A stretch of DNA of 42,880 nucleotides from Ga0074130 sp035492055 (GTDB taxonomy: Bacteria > Pseudomonadota > Gammaproteobacteria > Burkholderiales > Rhodocyclaceae): positions 1 through 42,880 of the forward strand of contig DATJJR010000021.1 in the NCBI GenBank assembly GCA_035492055.1, given 5' to 3'. Position numbers and translations under genes: made by a program. The notes under the pieces were generated by a model that ran no database searches, had not been told where the DNA came from, and saw only the letters and a program-made list of their open reading frames with translations. Every line of letters begins with the position of its first letter. Within the stretch, counting starts at the first letter, position 1. Below are positions 15,529-23,661 of this stretch, piece by piece.

Positions 15529-16358
15529 ACGCCGACGATTATTGCCAGCAAAAAGCAGCCGCCAGTGGCTCCAGCTTCTACTACAGCTTCCTCTTCCTGG
15601 AACCGAAGCGGCGGCAGGCGATCACAGCGCTCTACGCACTGTGTCGCGAAGTGGATGACATCGTCGATGAAACGACCGATCCGCAAGTCGCACGTACAAA
15701 GCTGGCCTGGTGGCGTACCGAAATTGCCGCACTGTACGAAGGCAAAGCCAGTCATCCGGTCACGCAGGCACTGACGATCTCGACTCAACATTTCAAGTTG
15801 TCGCGCGAACATCTGCTTGAGATTGTCGACGGCATGGAAATGGATCTCGACCAGAATCGCTACCTCGACTTCAAGGCCCTGCATCTGTATTGCTACCGTG
15901 TTGCTGCTGTTGTTGGCCTCCTCGCCGCCGAGATATTCGGCTACAAGGATGAGCAGACGCTCAAGTATGCGCACGATCTCGGCATTGCCTTCCAGCTCAC
16001 CAACATCATTCGCGACGTGGGTGAAGATGCGCGTCGCGGGCGCATCTACCTGCCACTTGATGAGCTCAAGCAATTCAATGTCAGCGTCGCCGACATTCTC
16101 AACGCCAGGCACAGCGAAAACTTCGTCGCGCTGATGAATTTTCAGGCCGAACGCGCCGAGCGCTATTACGAACAGGCACTGGCGCAATTACCGTCATCGG
16201 ATCGTAAATCACAACGCACCGGTTTAATCATGGCAGCGATCTATCGCACGTTGCTCAAGGAAATTCGCCGTGATGGCTTCCTCGTGCTTGATCGCCGTAC
16301 CTCACTGACGCCGCTGCGCAAGCTGTGGCTGGCGTGGTGGACGGCGGTTCGGAATTGA
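15525..16358 (+). CDS. hpnD: HpnD, presqualene diphosphate synthase
   Basis: HpnD condenses two farnesyl diphosphates into presqualene diphosphate. The 277-residue protein starts MNADDYCQQKAAASGSSFYYSF. It carries the first motif CREVDDIVDE and the second NIIRDVGEDARRGRIYLP, both Mg-diphosphate-binding and better conserved than in HpnC. The start overlaps the hpnC stop (ATGA). The stop overlaps a possible TTG start of hpnE. Length and order are as expected for hpnCDE operons. Confidence 0.95.
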   Translation: MNADDYCQQKAAASGSSFYYSFLFLEPKRRQAITALYALCREVDDIVDETTDPQVARTKLAWWRTEIAALYEGKASHPVTQALTISTQHFKLSREHLLEIVDGMEMDLDQNRYLDFKALHLYCYRVAAVVGLLAAEIFGYKDEQTLKYAHDLGIAFQLTNIIRDVGEDARRGRIYLPLDELKQFNVSVADILNARHSENFVALMNFQAERAERYYEQALAQLPSSDRKSQRTGLIMAAIYRTLLKEIRRDGFLVLDRRTSLTPLRKLWLAWWTAVRN

Positions 16359-17677
16359 AGTACACGCCCGCTTCCACAAAAGTCTCCGTCGCCATTGTCG
16401 GTGCGGGTTATGCCGGTCTCGCCGCCGCCGTATCCCTCGTCGATGCCGGCCATGACGTCACGCTTTTCGAGACGTCACGCACACTCGGTGGACGTGCACG
16501 CAAAGTCGCATTCGACGATCTCATCGTCGATAACGGCCAACACATTCTGATCGGTGCCTATCGCGAAACGCTGGCGCTGATGCGGCATGTCGGGGTCGAT
16601 GAAGCCAAAGCGCTGTTGCACCTGCCACTGACGCTGAGCTACCCAACTTTCAAGCTAAATGCGCCTAAACTGCCCGCGCCACTACATGTCGCAGCGGCAT
16701 TGTTGACGGCACGTGGACTGACATGGCGCGACAAGTATTCAGCCTTGCGATTCATGCAGTGGCTGAAACGACGGCAATTTCAGCTCGAAACTGACACGAC
16801 GCTCACCGCACTGCTCGATCAGCATGCACAACCGGAGACATTGCGTCGCTTTCTTTGGGCGCCTTTGTGTATTTCGGCACTCAACACGCCTGCCGACGCA
16901 GCATCGGCACAAGTGTTCGCCCATGTATTGCGCGACAGTCTCGCAGCAGATCGCGCCGCCAGTGACTTGCTGATTCCACGCACCGATCTTTCCGCCTTGC
17001 TCGCAGAGCCGGCCGCGCATTACGTAGCCGCACACGGCGGGAAGATTCACACCGGCCATGCCGTTTCAAGTATCACACGCCACGGCACGCGCTACTGCAT
17101 CGATGACGACACCACACACTATGACCATGTCGTTCTCGCCGTCGCACCACATCATTTGCTGCGCCTGATTGAAACACTGCCAGCGCTTGATCGTCTTGGC
17201 GCCGTAGTGAATGCCTTCAGCTACGAACCGATCGTCACGTGCTATCTGCGCTATCCACCAGAAACAAAATTGCCACAGGTAATGACTGGTTTTACTGACG
17301 CACATGCGCATTGGGTGTTCGACCGTGGCCAGATCGACGGCAATGATGGATTGATCTCCGCTGTGATCAGCGCAGAAGGCAAGCATCGTGAACTTGACCG
17401 CGAGACCTTGGCATACACCATCGATGCCGAATTACGCACGTACTATCCGTGGCTGCCACGACCCTTGTCACATTTAGTCATCACGGAAAAGCGCGCCACA
17501 TTTGCTTGCACGCCGAACCTGCAACGCCCTACAACGCAAACTGATTTACCTGGCATGTGGCTGGCAGGTGACTATGTTGCATCGGATTATCCAGCGACCA
17601 TTGAAGGCGCGGTGCGCAGCGGATTGAACGCCGCGACGGCAATCATCACCGCTACATCAATCCAGCAAGCGACCTGA
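16355..17677 (+). CDS. hpnE: HpnE, FAD-dependent hydroxysqualene dehydroxylase
   Basis: HpnE reduces hydroxysqualene to squalene, completing the three-enzyme route. The FAD Rossmann motif VAIVGAGYAGLAAAVSL lies near the N-terminus, followed by FETSRTLGGRARK and a DNGQHILIGAY block. The C-terminal flavin motif is MWLAGDYVASDYPATIEGAVRSG, as in phytoene-desaturase-like proteins. The start is uncertain: I chose TTG 16355, which overlaps the hpnD stop (TTGA); GTG at 16325, 16334 or 16337 are in-frame alternatives inside hpnD. The 3' end overlaps the convergent ATPase gene by 21 bp. No squalene-hopene cyclase gene is in the window. Confidence 0.93.
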   Translation: MKYTPASTKVSVAIVGAGYAGLAAAVSLVDAGHDVTLFETSRTLGGRARKVAFDDLIVDNGQHILIGAYRETLALMRHVGVDEAKALLHLPLTLSYPTFKLNAPKLPAPLHVAAALLTARGLTWRDKYSALRFMQWLKRRQFQLETDTTLTALLDQHAQPETLRRFLWAPLCISALNTPADAASAQVFAHVLRDSLAADRAASDLLIPRTDLSALLAEPAAHYVAAHGGKIHTGHAVSSITRHGTRYCIDDDTTHYDHVVLAVAPHHLLRLIETLPALDRLGAVVNAFSYEPIVTCYLRYPPETKLPQVMTGFTDAHAHWVFDRGQIDGNDGLISAVISAEGKHRELDRETLAYTIDAELRTYYPWLPRPLSHLVITEKRATFACTPNLQRPTTQTDLPGMWLAGDYVASDYPATIEGAVRSGLNAATAIITATSIQQAT

Positions 17678-18361
17678 CGCCAGTCGTACGATCCGCGCAC
17701 AGCGATTCGCCAGTGCGTTGTCGTGCGTCACCAAAATCAGCGTCGTACCGCGCTCAGCATTCATCTCGAACATCAGGTCGACAATCTGCGCTCCTGTCGT
17801 CGCATCAAGATTACCGGTCGGTTCATCTGCGAGCAAAATTTGCGGGCCCACGACGAAGGCGCGCGCCAACGCTACACGCTGCTGTTCACCGCCGGATAAA
17901 TGTTTCGGGTAATGCTGCAAGCGATGTGACAAGCCTACACGTTCCAGCATCGCCGTCGCGCGCTCACGCACATCACCCCGCGCACTCGCGCTTTTTCTGC
18001 TGTCATTACTGTCATTCAACTCCAATGGCAGCATCACATTTTCCAGTGCCGTCAGCGCCGGCAAAAGCTGAAAGGACTGAAAGACAAAACCAAGCATGCG
18101 GCTTCGCAACGCGGCGCGCCCGTCCTCATCGAGTGGCGCGAGATCCTGTCCTGCCAGCTTCACCACACCAACACTCGGCGTATCCAGTCCGGCAAGCAGG
18201 CCAAGCAACGTCGATTTGCCAGAGCCTGATGCACCAACGATGGCAACCGACTCACCGCGCATCACTTTGAAGGAAATATCGTGCAGAATCGTCAGCGACG
18301 CGTCCCCACTCGCGACGGCTTTTCCAAGGTTTTCAACTTCAATGACCACTGCATCGTTCAT
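17657..18361 (-). CDS. YbbA/LolD-type ABC transporter ATPase without an adjacent permease
   Basis: The 234-residue ATPase has Walker A GASGSGKST near residues 43-51, signature LSGGEQQRVALARA, Walker B ILLADEPTGNLD and switch His in LVTHD. The LFDEPTGNLD-like context and length place it with the MacB/LolD/YbbA group of exporters. The neighbour tesA, divergent here as ybbA is in E. coli, favours YbbA. A YbbP-type permease normally follows, but here the gene runs straight into the 3' end of hpnE (21-bp convergent overlap), so the partner must be elsewhere or lost. The ATG at 18361 has AGGA 8-9 bases upstream, inside tesA coding sequence, and shares two bases with the tesA ATG. Function is inferred by family only. 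Confidence 0.9.
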   Translation of the reverse strand: MNDAVVIEVENLGKAVASGDASLTILHDISFKVMRGESVAIVGASGSGKSTLLGLLAGLDTPSVGVVKLAGQDLAPLDEDGRAALRSRMLGFVFQSFQLLPALTALENVMLPLELNDSNDSRKSASARGDVRERATAMLERVGLSHRLQHYPKHLSGGEQQRVALARAFVVGPQILLADEPTGNLDATTGAQIVDLMFEMNAERGTTLILVTHDNALANRCARIVRLASGRLLD

Positions 18362-18995
18362 GCGCAAATTCCTGTGTTTCCTGCCGTGTTTTCTATTGTG
18401 TGTACTGACGCCGTCGACATCGGCACTGGCCGCCGAACCTGTTGCCACACCAACCATACTCGTATTCGGCGACAGTCTTTCTGCAGGCTACGGCCTCGCC
18501 CGCGAACAAGCATGGCCTTCATTGCTTGGCTCAAGGCTCAAGGATAGCGGTTCCGCCTATGCCGTTGTCAACGCCAGTGTCAGCGGCGAAACCACGGCGG
18601 GCGGATTAAGCCGCTTGCCACTGGCATTGCAACAACACAAACCGACAATCGTCATTATCGAACTCGGCGCAAACGACGGCCTGCGCGGCCTGCCGATTGC
18701 GGCGATGCGAACAAACCTCACCACCATGATCAATGCCAGCAAAGCCATTGGTGCTCGCGTATTGCTCATTGGCATGCGTCTGCCGCCGAATTACGGTCCC
18801 GACTACACCACGCAATTCGCTGAAAGCTACACGCTGCTGGCAAAGCAAAAGCAGACCGCGCTCGTACCTTTCCTTTTTGAAGGTTTCGCCGGCAATCCCG
18901 ATGCGTTTCAGGCAGACCATCTCCATCCGACAGCGGCTTCTCAAACCATCATGCTCAATACCGTCTGGCAGAAACTAAAGCCGATGTTGCGTTAA
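18360..18995 (+). CDS. tesA: TesA-like periplasmic GDSL esterase / lysophospholipase L1 / acyl-CoA thioesterase I
   Basis: The 211-residue protein begins with a Sec signal peptide (MRKFLCFLPCFLLCVLTPSTSALA) and belongs to the SGNH hydrolases. Block I is FGDSLSAGYGL with the nucleophile Ser, block III is GANDGLRGLP with oxyanion Asn, and block V is DHLHPTAASQ with the catalytic Asp-His. TesA hydrolyses thioesters, lysophospholipids and small esters in the periplasm. ATG 18360 is set by the signal peptide; there is no visible Shine-Dalgarno. Its ATG and the start codon of the divergent ATPase lie in one CATG. The 3' end overlaps the convergent methyltransferase by 4 bases (TTAA). Confidence 0.93.
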   Translation: MRKFLCFLPCFLLCVLTPSTSALAAEPVATPTILVFGDSLSAGYGLAREQAWPSLLGSRLKDSGSAYAVVNASVSGETTAGGLSRLPLALQQHKPTIVIIELGANDGLRGLPIAAMRTNLTTMINASKAIGARVLLIGMRLPPNYGPDYTTQFAESYTLLAKQKQTALVPFLFEGFAGNPDAFQADHLHPTAASQTIMLNTVWQKLKPMLR

Positions 18996-19531
18996 TCGAT
19001 CCTGAGCGTGGCGCCGCGCGTCGCACACAGGCGCTGCACCATCGCAGGTTTCGGTGTTGCAATTTCACCTTGCTCAAAAGCGATGACTTGCAGACGACGG
19101 CGCATCACTTCCAGCAACTCACCCGGGCGTAACAGAAACAGCGGGTTGTTCGGCTTGCCGAAACGTTCATTGCCCTGCATGAATGTTTCGTAAATCAAAA
19201 CACCACCTTCATCAAGCGCATTGATCAACAAAGGCAACAATGGCCGATGCAGATAGTTGGTCACAATGATGGCGTTAAAGGCACGCCCGTAGTACGGCCA
19301 CGCGCCACCTTCGACATCAACCTCGCGCGGCACGATATTGGGCACATCGGCCAGTGTTGCCAAGGCGTCCGCATCGCGATCCAATGCCTCCACCTGATAA
19401 CCGAGGTCGGCCAGATAACGCGCATGCCGGCCATGACCACAGGCAAGATCGAGCACCGTGCCACCTGTTGCAATTTTCGATGCGAAACGCTCGACCCAAG
19501 GGGATGGTTTTGTCAGTACATGAGAGTTCAT
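18992..19531 (-). CDS. Class I SAM-dependent methyltransferase, substrate unknown
   Basis: The 179-residue protein has the SAM-binding motif I VLDLACGHGRHARYLADLG near residue 30 and the acidic motif II VEALDRDADAL. A post-motif NAIIVTNYLHRPLLPLL is followed by a GGVLIYETFM strand, resembling small TehB/UbiE-like methyltransferases. No substrate-specific domain is visible, so the target cannot be named. It is divergent from the cyclase-hemerythrin gene, with only 42 bp between the start codons, and convergent with tesA (4-bp overlap). Confidence 0.88.
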   Translation of the reverse strand: MNSHVLTKPSPWVERFASKIATGGTVLDLACGHGRHARYLADLGYQVEALDRDADALATLADVPNIVPREVDVEGGAWPYYGRAFNAIIVTNYLHRPLLPLLINALDEGGVLIYETFMQGNERFGKPNNPLFLLRPGELLEVMRRRLQVIAFEQGEIATPKPAMVQRLCATRGATLRID

Positions 19532-19573
19532 GGGTTATGATTTTCCCCCATCCCGCGTGCCTGCACAAATATC

Positions 19574-20929
19574 TTGAGCCAAGCCCAGGACAATCCGAGC
19601 GACGACAAGGACAACGAGCTTTCGCAACTGCGTGCGGAGGTAGCGCGCCTGCGTGAGCAATTGGCAACGACGGAACGCAGCTACGCTCACTTCGTTCCGC
19701 AGCAATTGCTGCAGTTCCTCGATATCAAGAACATTCGCGATGTGCGGCTCGGCTTGCAGACGGAAAAGCGCATGACAGTGCTGTTCTCTGACATTCGCGA
19801 CTTCACCCGCTTGTCCGAATCCTTGACGCCGCAGGAGAATTTCAACTTCCTGAACTCCTATCTGTCACAGATGGAGCCCGTGATCTCACTGCATCGCGGT
19901 GTGATCGATAAATATATCGGCGATGCCATCATGGCGCTGTTCCCGGACTCAGCGGACGATGCCGTTCTTGGCGCCATCGCCATGCTCGAACGGCTCGACG
20001 CCTACAACCTCGGTCGCAGTCGCGCCGGTTACGTACCCATGCGTATCGGTATCGGCATCAACACCGGCCTTGTCATGCTCGGCACGATCGGTGGCAGCGG
20101 CCGCATGGATGGCACCGTGATCAGCGACGAGGTCAATGTTGCTGCACGCCTTGAAGACCTGACTAAAACCTGGGGTGTGCCGCTACTCATGAGCGAACAC
20201 ACACTGCACAGCCTCGAAAATCCCCAGCGCTACCAAATCCGCTTCATTGACCGCCTGCGCCTCAAGGGCAAAAACGAAGCGCAATCGGTGTACGAGGTGT
20301 ATGACGGCGATCCTTTGCCACTACGCCAAGCCAAAGCACGCAACCAACGGTCATTTGAAGAGGCGCTCGCCTGCTATCACCTGCGTGAGATTCCGCAGGC
20401 ACGCACACGGCTTCTCGCCTGCCTGGCCGATGCGCCGGGCGATGTACCGGCGCGCATCTACCTTGATCGTTGTGATGATTATCTGCGCACGGGGCATTAC
20501 GAAGGCGCCTCTGATAGTCGTCTGGCGCCGGCGTGGAGCGACGCATTCAGTAGCGGCAGTAATGAGATCGATGCACCGCATCGCCTGATGCTGAATCAGA
20601 TCGGCACGCTCGCTACCGTCATTCGCGATGGCGGCGCATCGGAAGTCGATGGCTTGATCGAAATGACACGCCAGCACGCCATCGAGCATTTCGAGACCGA
20701 GGAAGCCGACATGCAATCACGCGGCTATTCTTTCTTTGTCGATCACGTGCAGCAACATCGCCGCTTCCTGCGCAACCTTGACGACATCCGTATCCGCGCA
20801 AGTACCGGCAACGATGATCCGCTACATCTCGCTTTTCAGGTCAAACTGCATCTCGGTGACTGGCTGATCAATCACAGCCTGAAATTCGACCGACATCTGG
20901 CGCACTTCATGCGTCAGTACGAGACCTGA
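19574..20929 (+). CDS. Class III adenylate/guanylate cyclase fused to a C-terminal hemerythrin domain
   Basis: The 451-residue protein has no signal peptide or membrane segment. Residues 10-40 form a short coiled coil. Residues about 60-235 are a class III nucleotide cyclase: metal Asp73 (FSDIRDF), Asp117 (YIGDAI), and the Asn188/Arg192 pair (VNVAARLE). Residues about 250-320 are a TPR-like linker (FEEALACYHL, ARIYLDRCDDYL). Residues about 328-451 are a hemerythrin domain with His336, His372, Glu376 (HFETE), His391 and His395 (HVQQH), and His434 and Asp439 (HSLKFD), a full seven-ligand diiron set. Hemerythrin domains bind O2, so an O2- or redox-tuned cyclase is the natural inference; whether cAMP or cGMP is made is unclear. 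The only usable start is TTG 19574, without a clear Shine-Dalgarno. Such fusions are uncommon in my knowledge. Confidence 0.9.
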   Translation: MSQAQDNPSDDKDNELSQLRAEVARLREQLATTERSYAHFVPQQLLQFLDIKNIRDVRLGLQTEKRMTVLFSDIRDFTRLSESLTPQENFNFLNSYLSQMEPVISLHRGVIDKYIGDAIMALFPDSADDAVLGAIAMLERLDAYNLGRSRAGYVPMRIGIGINTGLVMLGTIGGSGRMDGTVISDEVNVAARLEDLTKTWGVPLLMSEHTLHSLENPQRYQIRFIDRLRLKGKNEAQSVYEVYDGDPLPLRQAKARNQRSFEEALACYHLREIPQARTRLLACLADAPGDVPARIYLDRCDDYLRTGHYEGASDSRLAPAWSDAFSSGSNEIDAPHRLMLNQIGTLATVIRDGGASEVDGLIEMTRQHAIEHFETEEADMQSRGYSFFVDHVQQHRRFLRNLDDIRIRASTGNDDPLHLAFQVKLHLGDWLINHSLKFDRHLAHFMRQYET

Positions 20930-20951
20930 AAAGGTTCGTACTGACACGCAT
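20909..20951. terminator. Long hairpin at the convergent cyclase/clpB junction
   Basis: CAGTACGA-G-ACCT (20915-20927) pairs with AGGTTCGTACTG (20932-20943), with one bulged G, around a GAAA tetraloop. The pairing continues imperfectly outward (ATGCGT with ACGCAT, 2-nt bulge). It spans the cyclase stop codon and ends at the clpB stop region. No T-run follows on either strand, so it is more likely a 3' mRNA-stability or transcription-blocking structure than a classical terminator. Confidence 0.55.
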
Positions 20952-20955
20952 CCAT

Positions 20956-23538
20956 TCAAGCGCGCTTGAAATCAATCACACCGGCCGGCGTAACCGAAAC
21001 CGAGACAACATCCTTCGCTCCAAAACGGCCCTCCAGAATCGCCTTGGCCAGCGGATTCTCGATACGTTCCTGGATCGCACGCTTCAACGGACGCGCACCG
21101 AACACCGGATCGAAGCCGGCCTTGGCAAGCTCCTTCAGTGCCGAATCCTCGACACGCAGTGCCATGTCCATGCGCGACATGCGTTTTTCCAGATAGCCGA
21201 GCTGGATCTTCGCAATGCTTGCAATATTGTTTTCATCAAGGCTGTGGAAAACCACGATTTCGTCGATGCGATTCACAAACTCGGGCCGGAAGTAGGTTTT
21301 CACTTCCGCCATGACAGCCAGCTTGATGACGCCATACTCATCGCCAGCCATGCTCTGAATCAACTGCGAACCAAGGTTGGACGTCATCACGATTACCGTG
21401 TTCTTGAAATCCACGGTACGTCCCTGCCCGTCGGTCATGCGGCCATCGTCGAGTACTTGAAGCAGCACATTGAATACATCGGGATGCGCTTTTTCAACCT
21501 CATCGAAAAGAATGACCGAATACGGCTTGCGACGTACTTGCTCGGTCAGGTAACCGCCCTCTTCATAACCCACGTAGCCCGGCGGCGCACCGATCAGGCG
21601 TGCCACTGAATGCTTCTCCATGAACTCGCTCATGTCGATGCGAATAAGATGATCTTCCGCATCGAACAGAAACTCGGCCAAGGCCTTGCACAGCTCGGTC
21701 TTGCCAACGCCAGTCGGACCAAGGAACAGGAAAGAGCCATACGGCTTGTTTTCGTCCGAGAGGCCCGCACGTGAGCGACGAATCGCATCAGACACGAGAC
21801 GCACGGCTTCGTCTTGCCCGATCACACGCTCGTGCAGTTTCGCTTCCATTTTCAGAAGCTTTTCGCGTTCGCCCTGCATCATGCGTGACACAGGAATGCC
21901 AGTCGCGCGCGACACAACCTCGGCGATTTCCTCGGTGCCGACCTGGGTGCGCAACAACTTGTTTGGCTGCGCGTTGGCATTGCTCTTTTCCGCAGCTTTG
22001 AGTTGCTCCTCAAGCTTGGGCAACTTGCCGTACTGAAGCTCGGCAAGCTTGTCGAACTGGCCCTTGCGCTGCAGCTCGGCCATCTCGATCTTGATCTGCT
22101 CGATCTCTTCCTTGATGTGCGCAGCGCCGTGGACCTGTGCCTTCTCGGCCTTCCAGATTTCCTCAAGGTCCGAATATTCCTTGGACAGACGTGCGATTTC
22201 CTCGTCGATGAGGCCGAGACGACGCTTCGAGGCCTCGTCCTTTTCCTTCTTGACGGCTTCGCGTTCGATCTTCAACTGGATCAAGCGACGGTCAAGCTTG
22301 TCCATCGACTCCGGCTTGGAGTCGATTTCCATCTTGATGCGCGAAGCAGCTTCGTCGATCAGGTCGATGGCCTTGTCCGGCAGGAAACGGTCGGTAATGT
22401 AGCGATGCGACAGCTCGGCGGCGGCCACGATGGCCGGGTCGGTGATTTCCACACCATGGTGCAGTTCGTACTTTTCCTTGAGGCCGCGCAGGATGGCGAT
22501 CGTCGATTCGACGGTAGGCTCATCCACCAGCACTTTCTGGAAGCGGCGCTCCAGTGCGGCATCCTTCTCTATGTATTTTCGGTATTCATCTAGCGTGGTC
22601 GCACCGACGCAATGCAACTCGCCGCGCGCCAGCGCCGGCTTCAGCATATTGCCCGCATCCATGGCGCCTTCGGCCTTGCCGGCGCCGACCATGGTGTGGA
22701 TTTCGTCGATGAAGAGAATGATGCGGCCTTCGTCCTTGGCGATATCGTTCAATACCGCCTTCAGGCGCTCCTCGAACTCGCCGCGATACTTAGCACCGGC
22801 CAGCAGTGCCGCCATGTCCAGACTGAGCACCTTCTTGTCCTTGAGCGATTCCGGCACTTCACCATTGACGATGCGCTGCGCCAGTCCTTCGACGATAGCG
22901 GTCTTACCCACGCCGGGCTCGCCGATCAGGACCGGATTGTTCTTGGAACGACGTTGCAGAATCTGGATGGCACGGCGGATTTCATCGTCACGGCCGATCA
23001 CAGGATCGAGCTTGCCCTGACGGGCACGTTCGGTCAGGTCGAGGCAATACTTCTTCAGCGCCTCGCGGCCCGATTCGGCCTCCTGGTCGTTGACGTTGCC
23101 GCCGCCACGCACGGCGGCGATGGCATCTTCCAATGCCTTCTTCTGCAGGCCGTGATTCTTGAGCAGACGGCTGGTCTCACCCTTGTCGTCAGCCAGCGCC
23201 AGCAGGAACATCTCGCTGGCGATGAACTGGTCGCCGGCCTTGGTGGCGGCCTTCTCGGTAAGGTTTAGCAGGTTATTGAGATCACGGCCAACGGTAATGT
23301 CACCGCCATGGCCTTCAACCTTGGCCAGGCGATTCAATGCGGCCTGCAGCTCGGTGCGCAGCGGCCCGACGTTCACGCCGGCACGCGCCAGCAAGGCGCG
23401 AATGCCACCATCGTTCTCATCGATCATGGCCAGCAGCAAATGCTGCGGCTCGATGAATTGCTGGTCGTGATTGAGCGCTAAGCTTTGGGCATCACCCAAG
23501 GCTTGCTGGAATTTCGTGGTCAATTTGTCAAAACGCAT
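20956..23538 (-). CDS. clpB: ClpB, protein disaggregase
   Basis: ClpB is a hexameric AAA+ machine that works with DnaK to dissolve aggregates. The 860-residue protein has the N-domain (MRFDKLTTKFQQALGDAQSLA), NBD1 with Walker A GEPGVGKT near residue 207, and the long coiled-coil middle domain (about 400-530, rich in Lys/Glu, LDRRLIQLKIERE). NBD2 follows with Walker A GPTGVGKT near 607. The start at 23536-23538 has AAGGAG 5-6 bases upstream. A longer in-frame form beginning near 23625 is ruled out because it would overlap the heat-shock promoter. It is convergent with the cyclase gene and downstream of the NUDIX gene. Confidence 0.98.
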   Translation of the reverse strand: MRFDKLTTKFQQALGDAQSLALNHDQQFIEPQHLLLAMIDENDGGIRALLARAGVNVGPLRTELQAALNRLAKVEGHGGDITVGRDLNNLLNLTEKAATKAGDQFIASEMFLLALADDKGETSRLLKNHGLQKKALEDAIAAVRGGGNVNDQEAESGREALKKYCLDLTERARQGKLDPVIGRDDEIRRAIQILQRRSKNNPVLIGEPGVGKTAIVEGLAQRIVNGEVPESLKDKKVLSLDMAALLAGAKYRGEFEERLKAVLNDIAKDEGRIILFIDEIHTMVGAGKAEGAMDAGNMLKPALARGELHCVGATTLDEYRKYIEKDAALERRFQKVLVDEPTVESTIAILRGLKEKYELHHGVEITDPAIVAAAELSHRYITDRFLPDKAIDLIDEAASRIKMEIDSKPESMDKLDRRLIQLKIEREAVKKEKDEASKRRLGLIDEEIARLSKEYSDLEEIWKAEKAQVHGAAHIKEEIEQIKIEMAELQRKGQFDKLAELQYGKLPKLEEQLKAAEKSNANAQPNKLLRTQVGTEEIAEVVSRATGIPVSRMMQGEREKLLKMEAKLHERVIGQDEAVRLVSDAIRRSRAGLSDENKPYGSFLFLGPTGVGKTELCKALAEFLFDAEDHLIRIDMSEFMEKHSVARLIGAPPGYVGYEEGGYLTEQVRRKPYSVILFDEVEKAHPDVFNVLLQVLDDGRMTDGQGRTVDFKNTVIVMTSNLGSQLIQSMAGDEYGVIKLAVMAEVKTYFRPEFVNRIDEIVVFHSLDENNIASIAKIQLGYLEKRMSRMDMALRVEDSALKELAKAGFDPVFGARPLKRAIQERIENPLAKAILEGRFGAKDVVSVSVTPAGVIDFKRA

Positions 23539-23598
23539 GATTTCTCCTTCGGGCTTGTGAGAGGCTTGGTGTGGCGCCTCTTCGCCGCTATGCCCAAC

Positions 23599-23626
23599 AG
23601 ATGGGGAAGGAAACTGTCGTTTCAAG
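23599..23626 (-). promoter_or_regulatory. Sigma-32 (RpoH) heat-shock promoter of clpB
   Basis: On the minus strand -35 CTTGAAA (23620-23626) is separated by 13 bp from -10 CCCCATCT (23599-23606). Both hexamer regions match the RpoH consensus CTTGAAA / CCCCATNT, at the expected spacing. The box ends about 60 bases upstream of the clpB start. It lies between clpB and the NUDIX gene and gives clpB its own heat-inducible transcription. Confidence 0.9.
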
Positions 23627-23661
23627 CCCGCGCCAAGCGCATAGGCGGATACTGCGCTACT

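Noticed and set aside
17641..18457. Plus-strand frames across the ATPase gene that extend tesA upstream
   Set aside because: They are in the antisense of the ATPase; the tesA signal peptide begins at 18360.
23539..23625. Longer N-terminus for ClpB
   Set aside because: It would place coding sequence over the sigma-32 promoter, and the AAGGAG site and family alignment fix the start at 23538.
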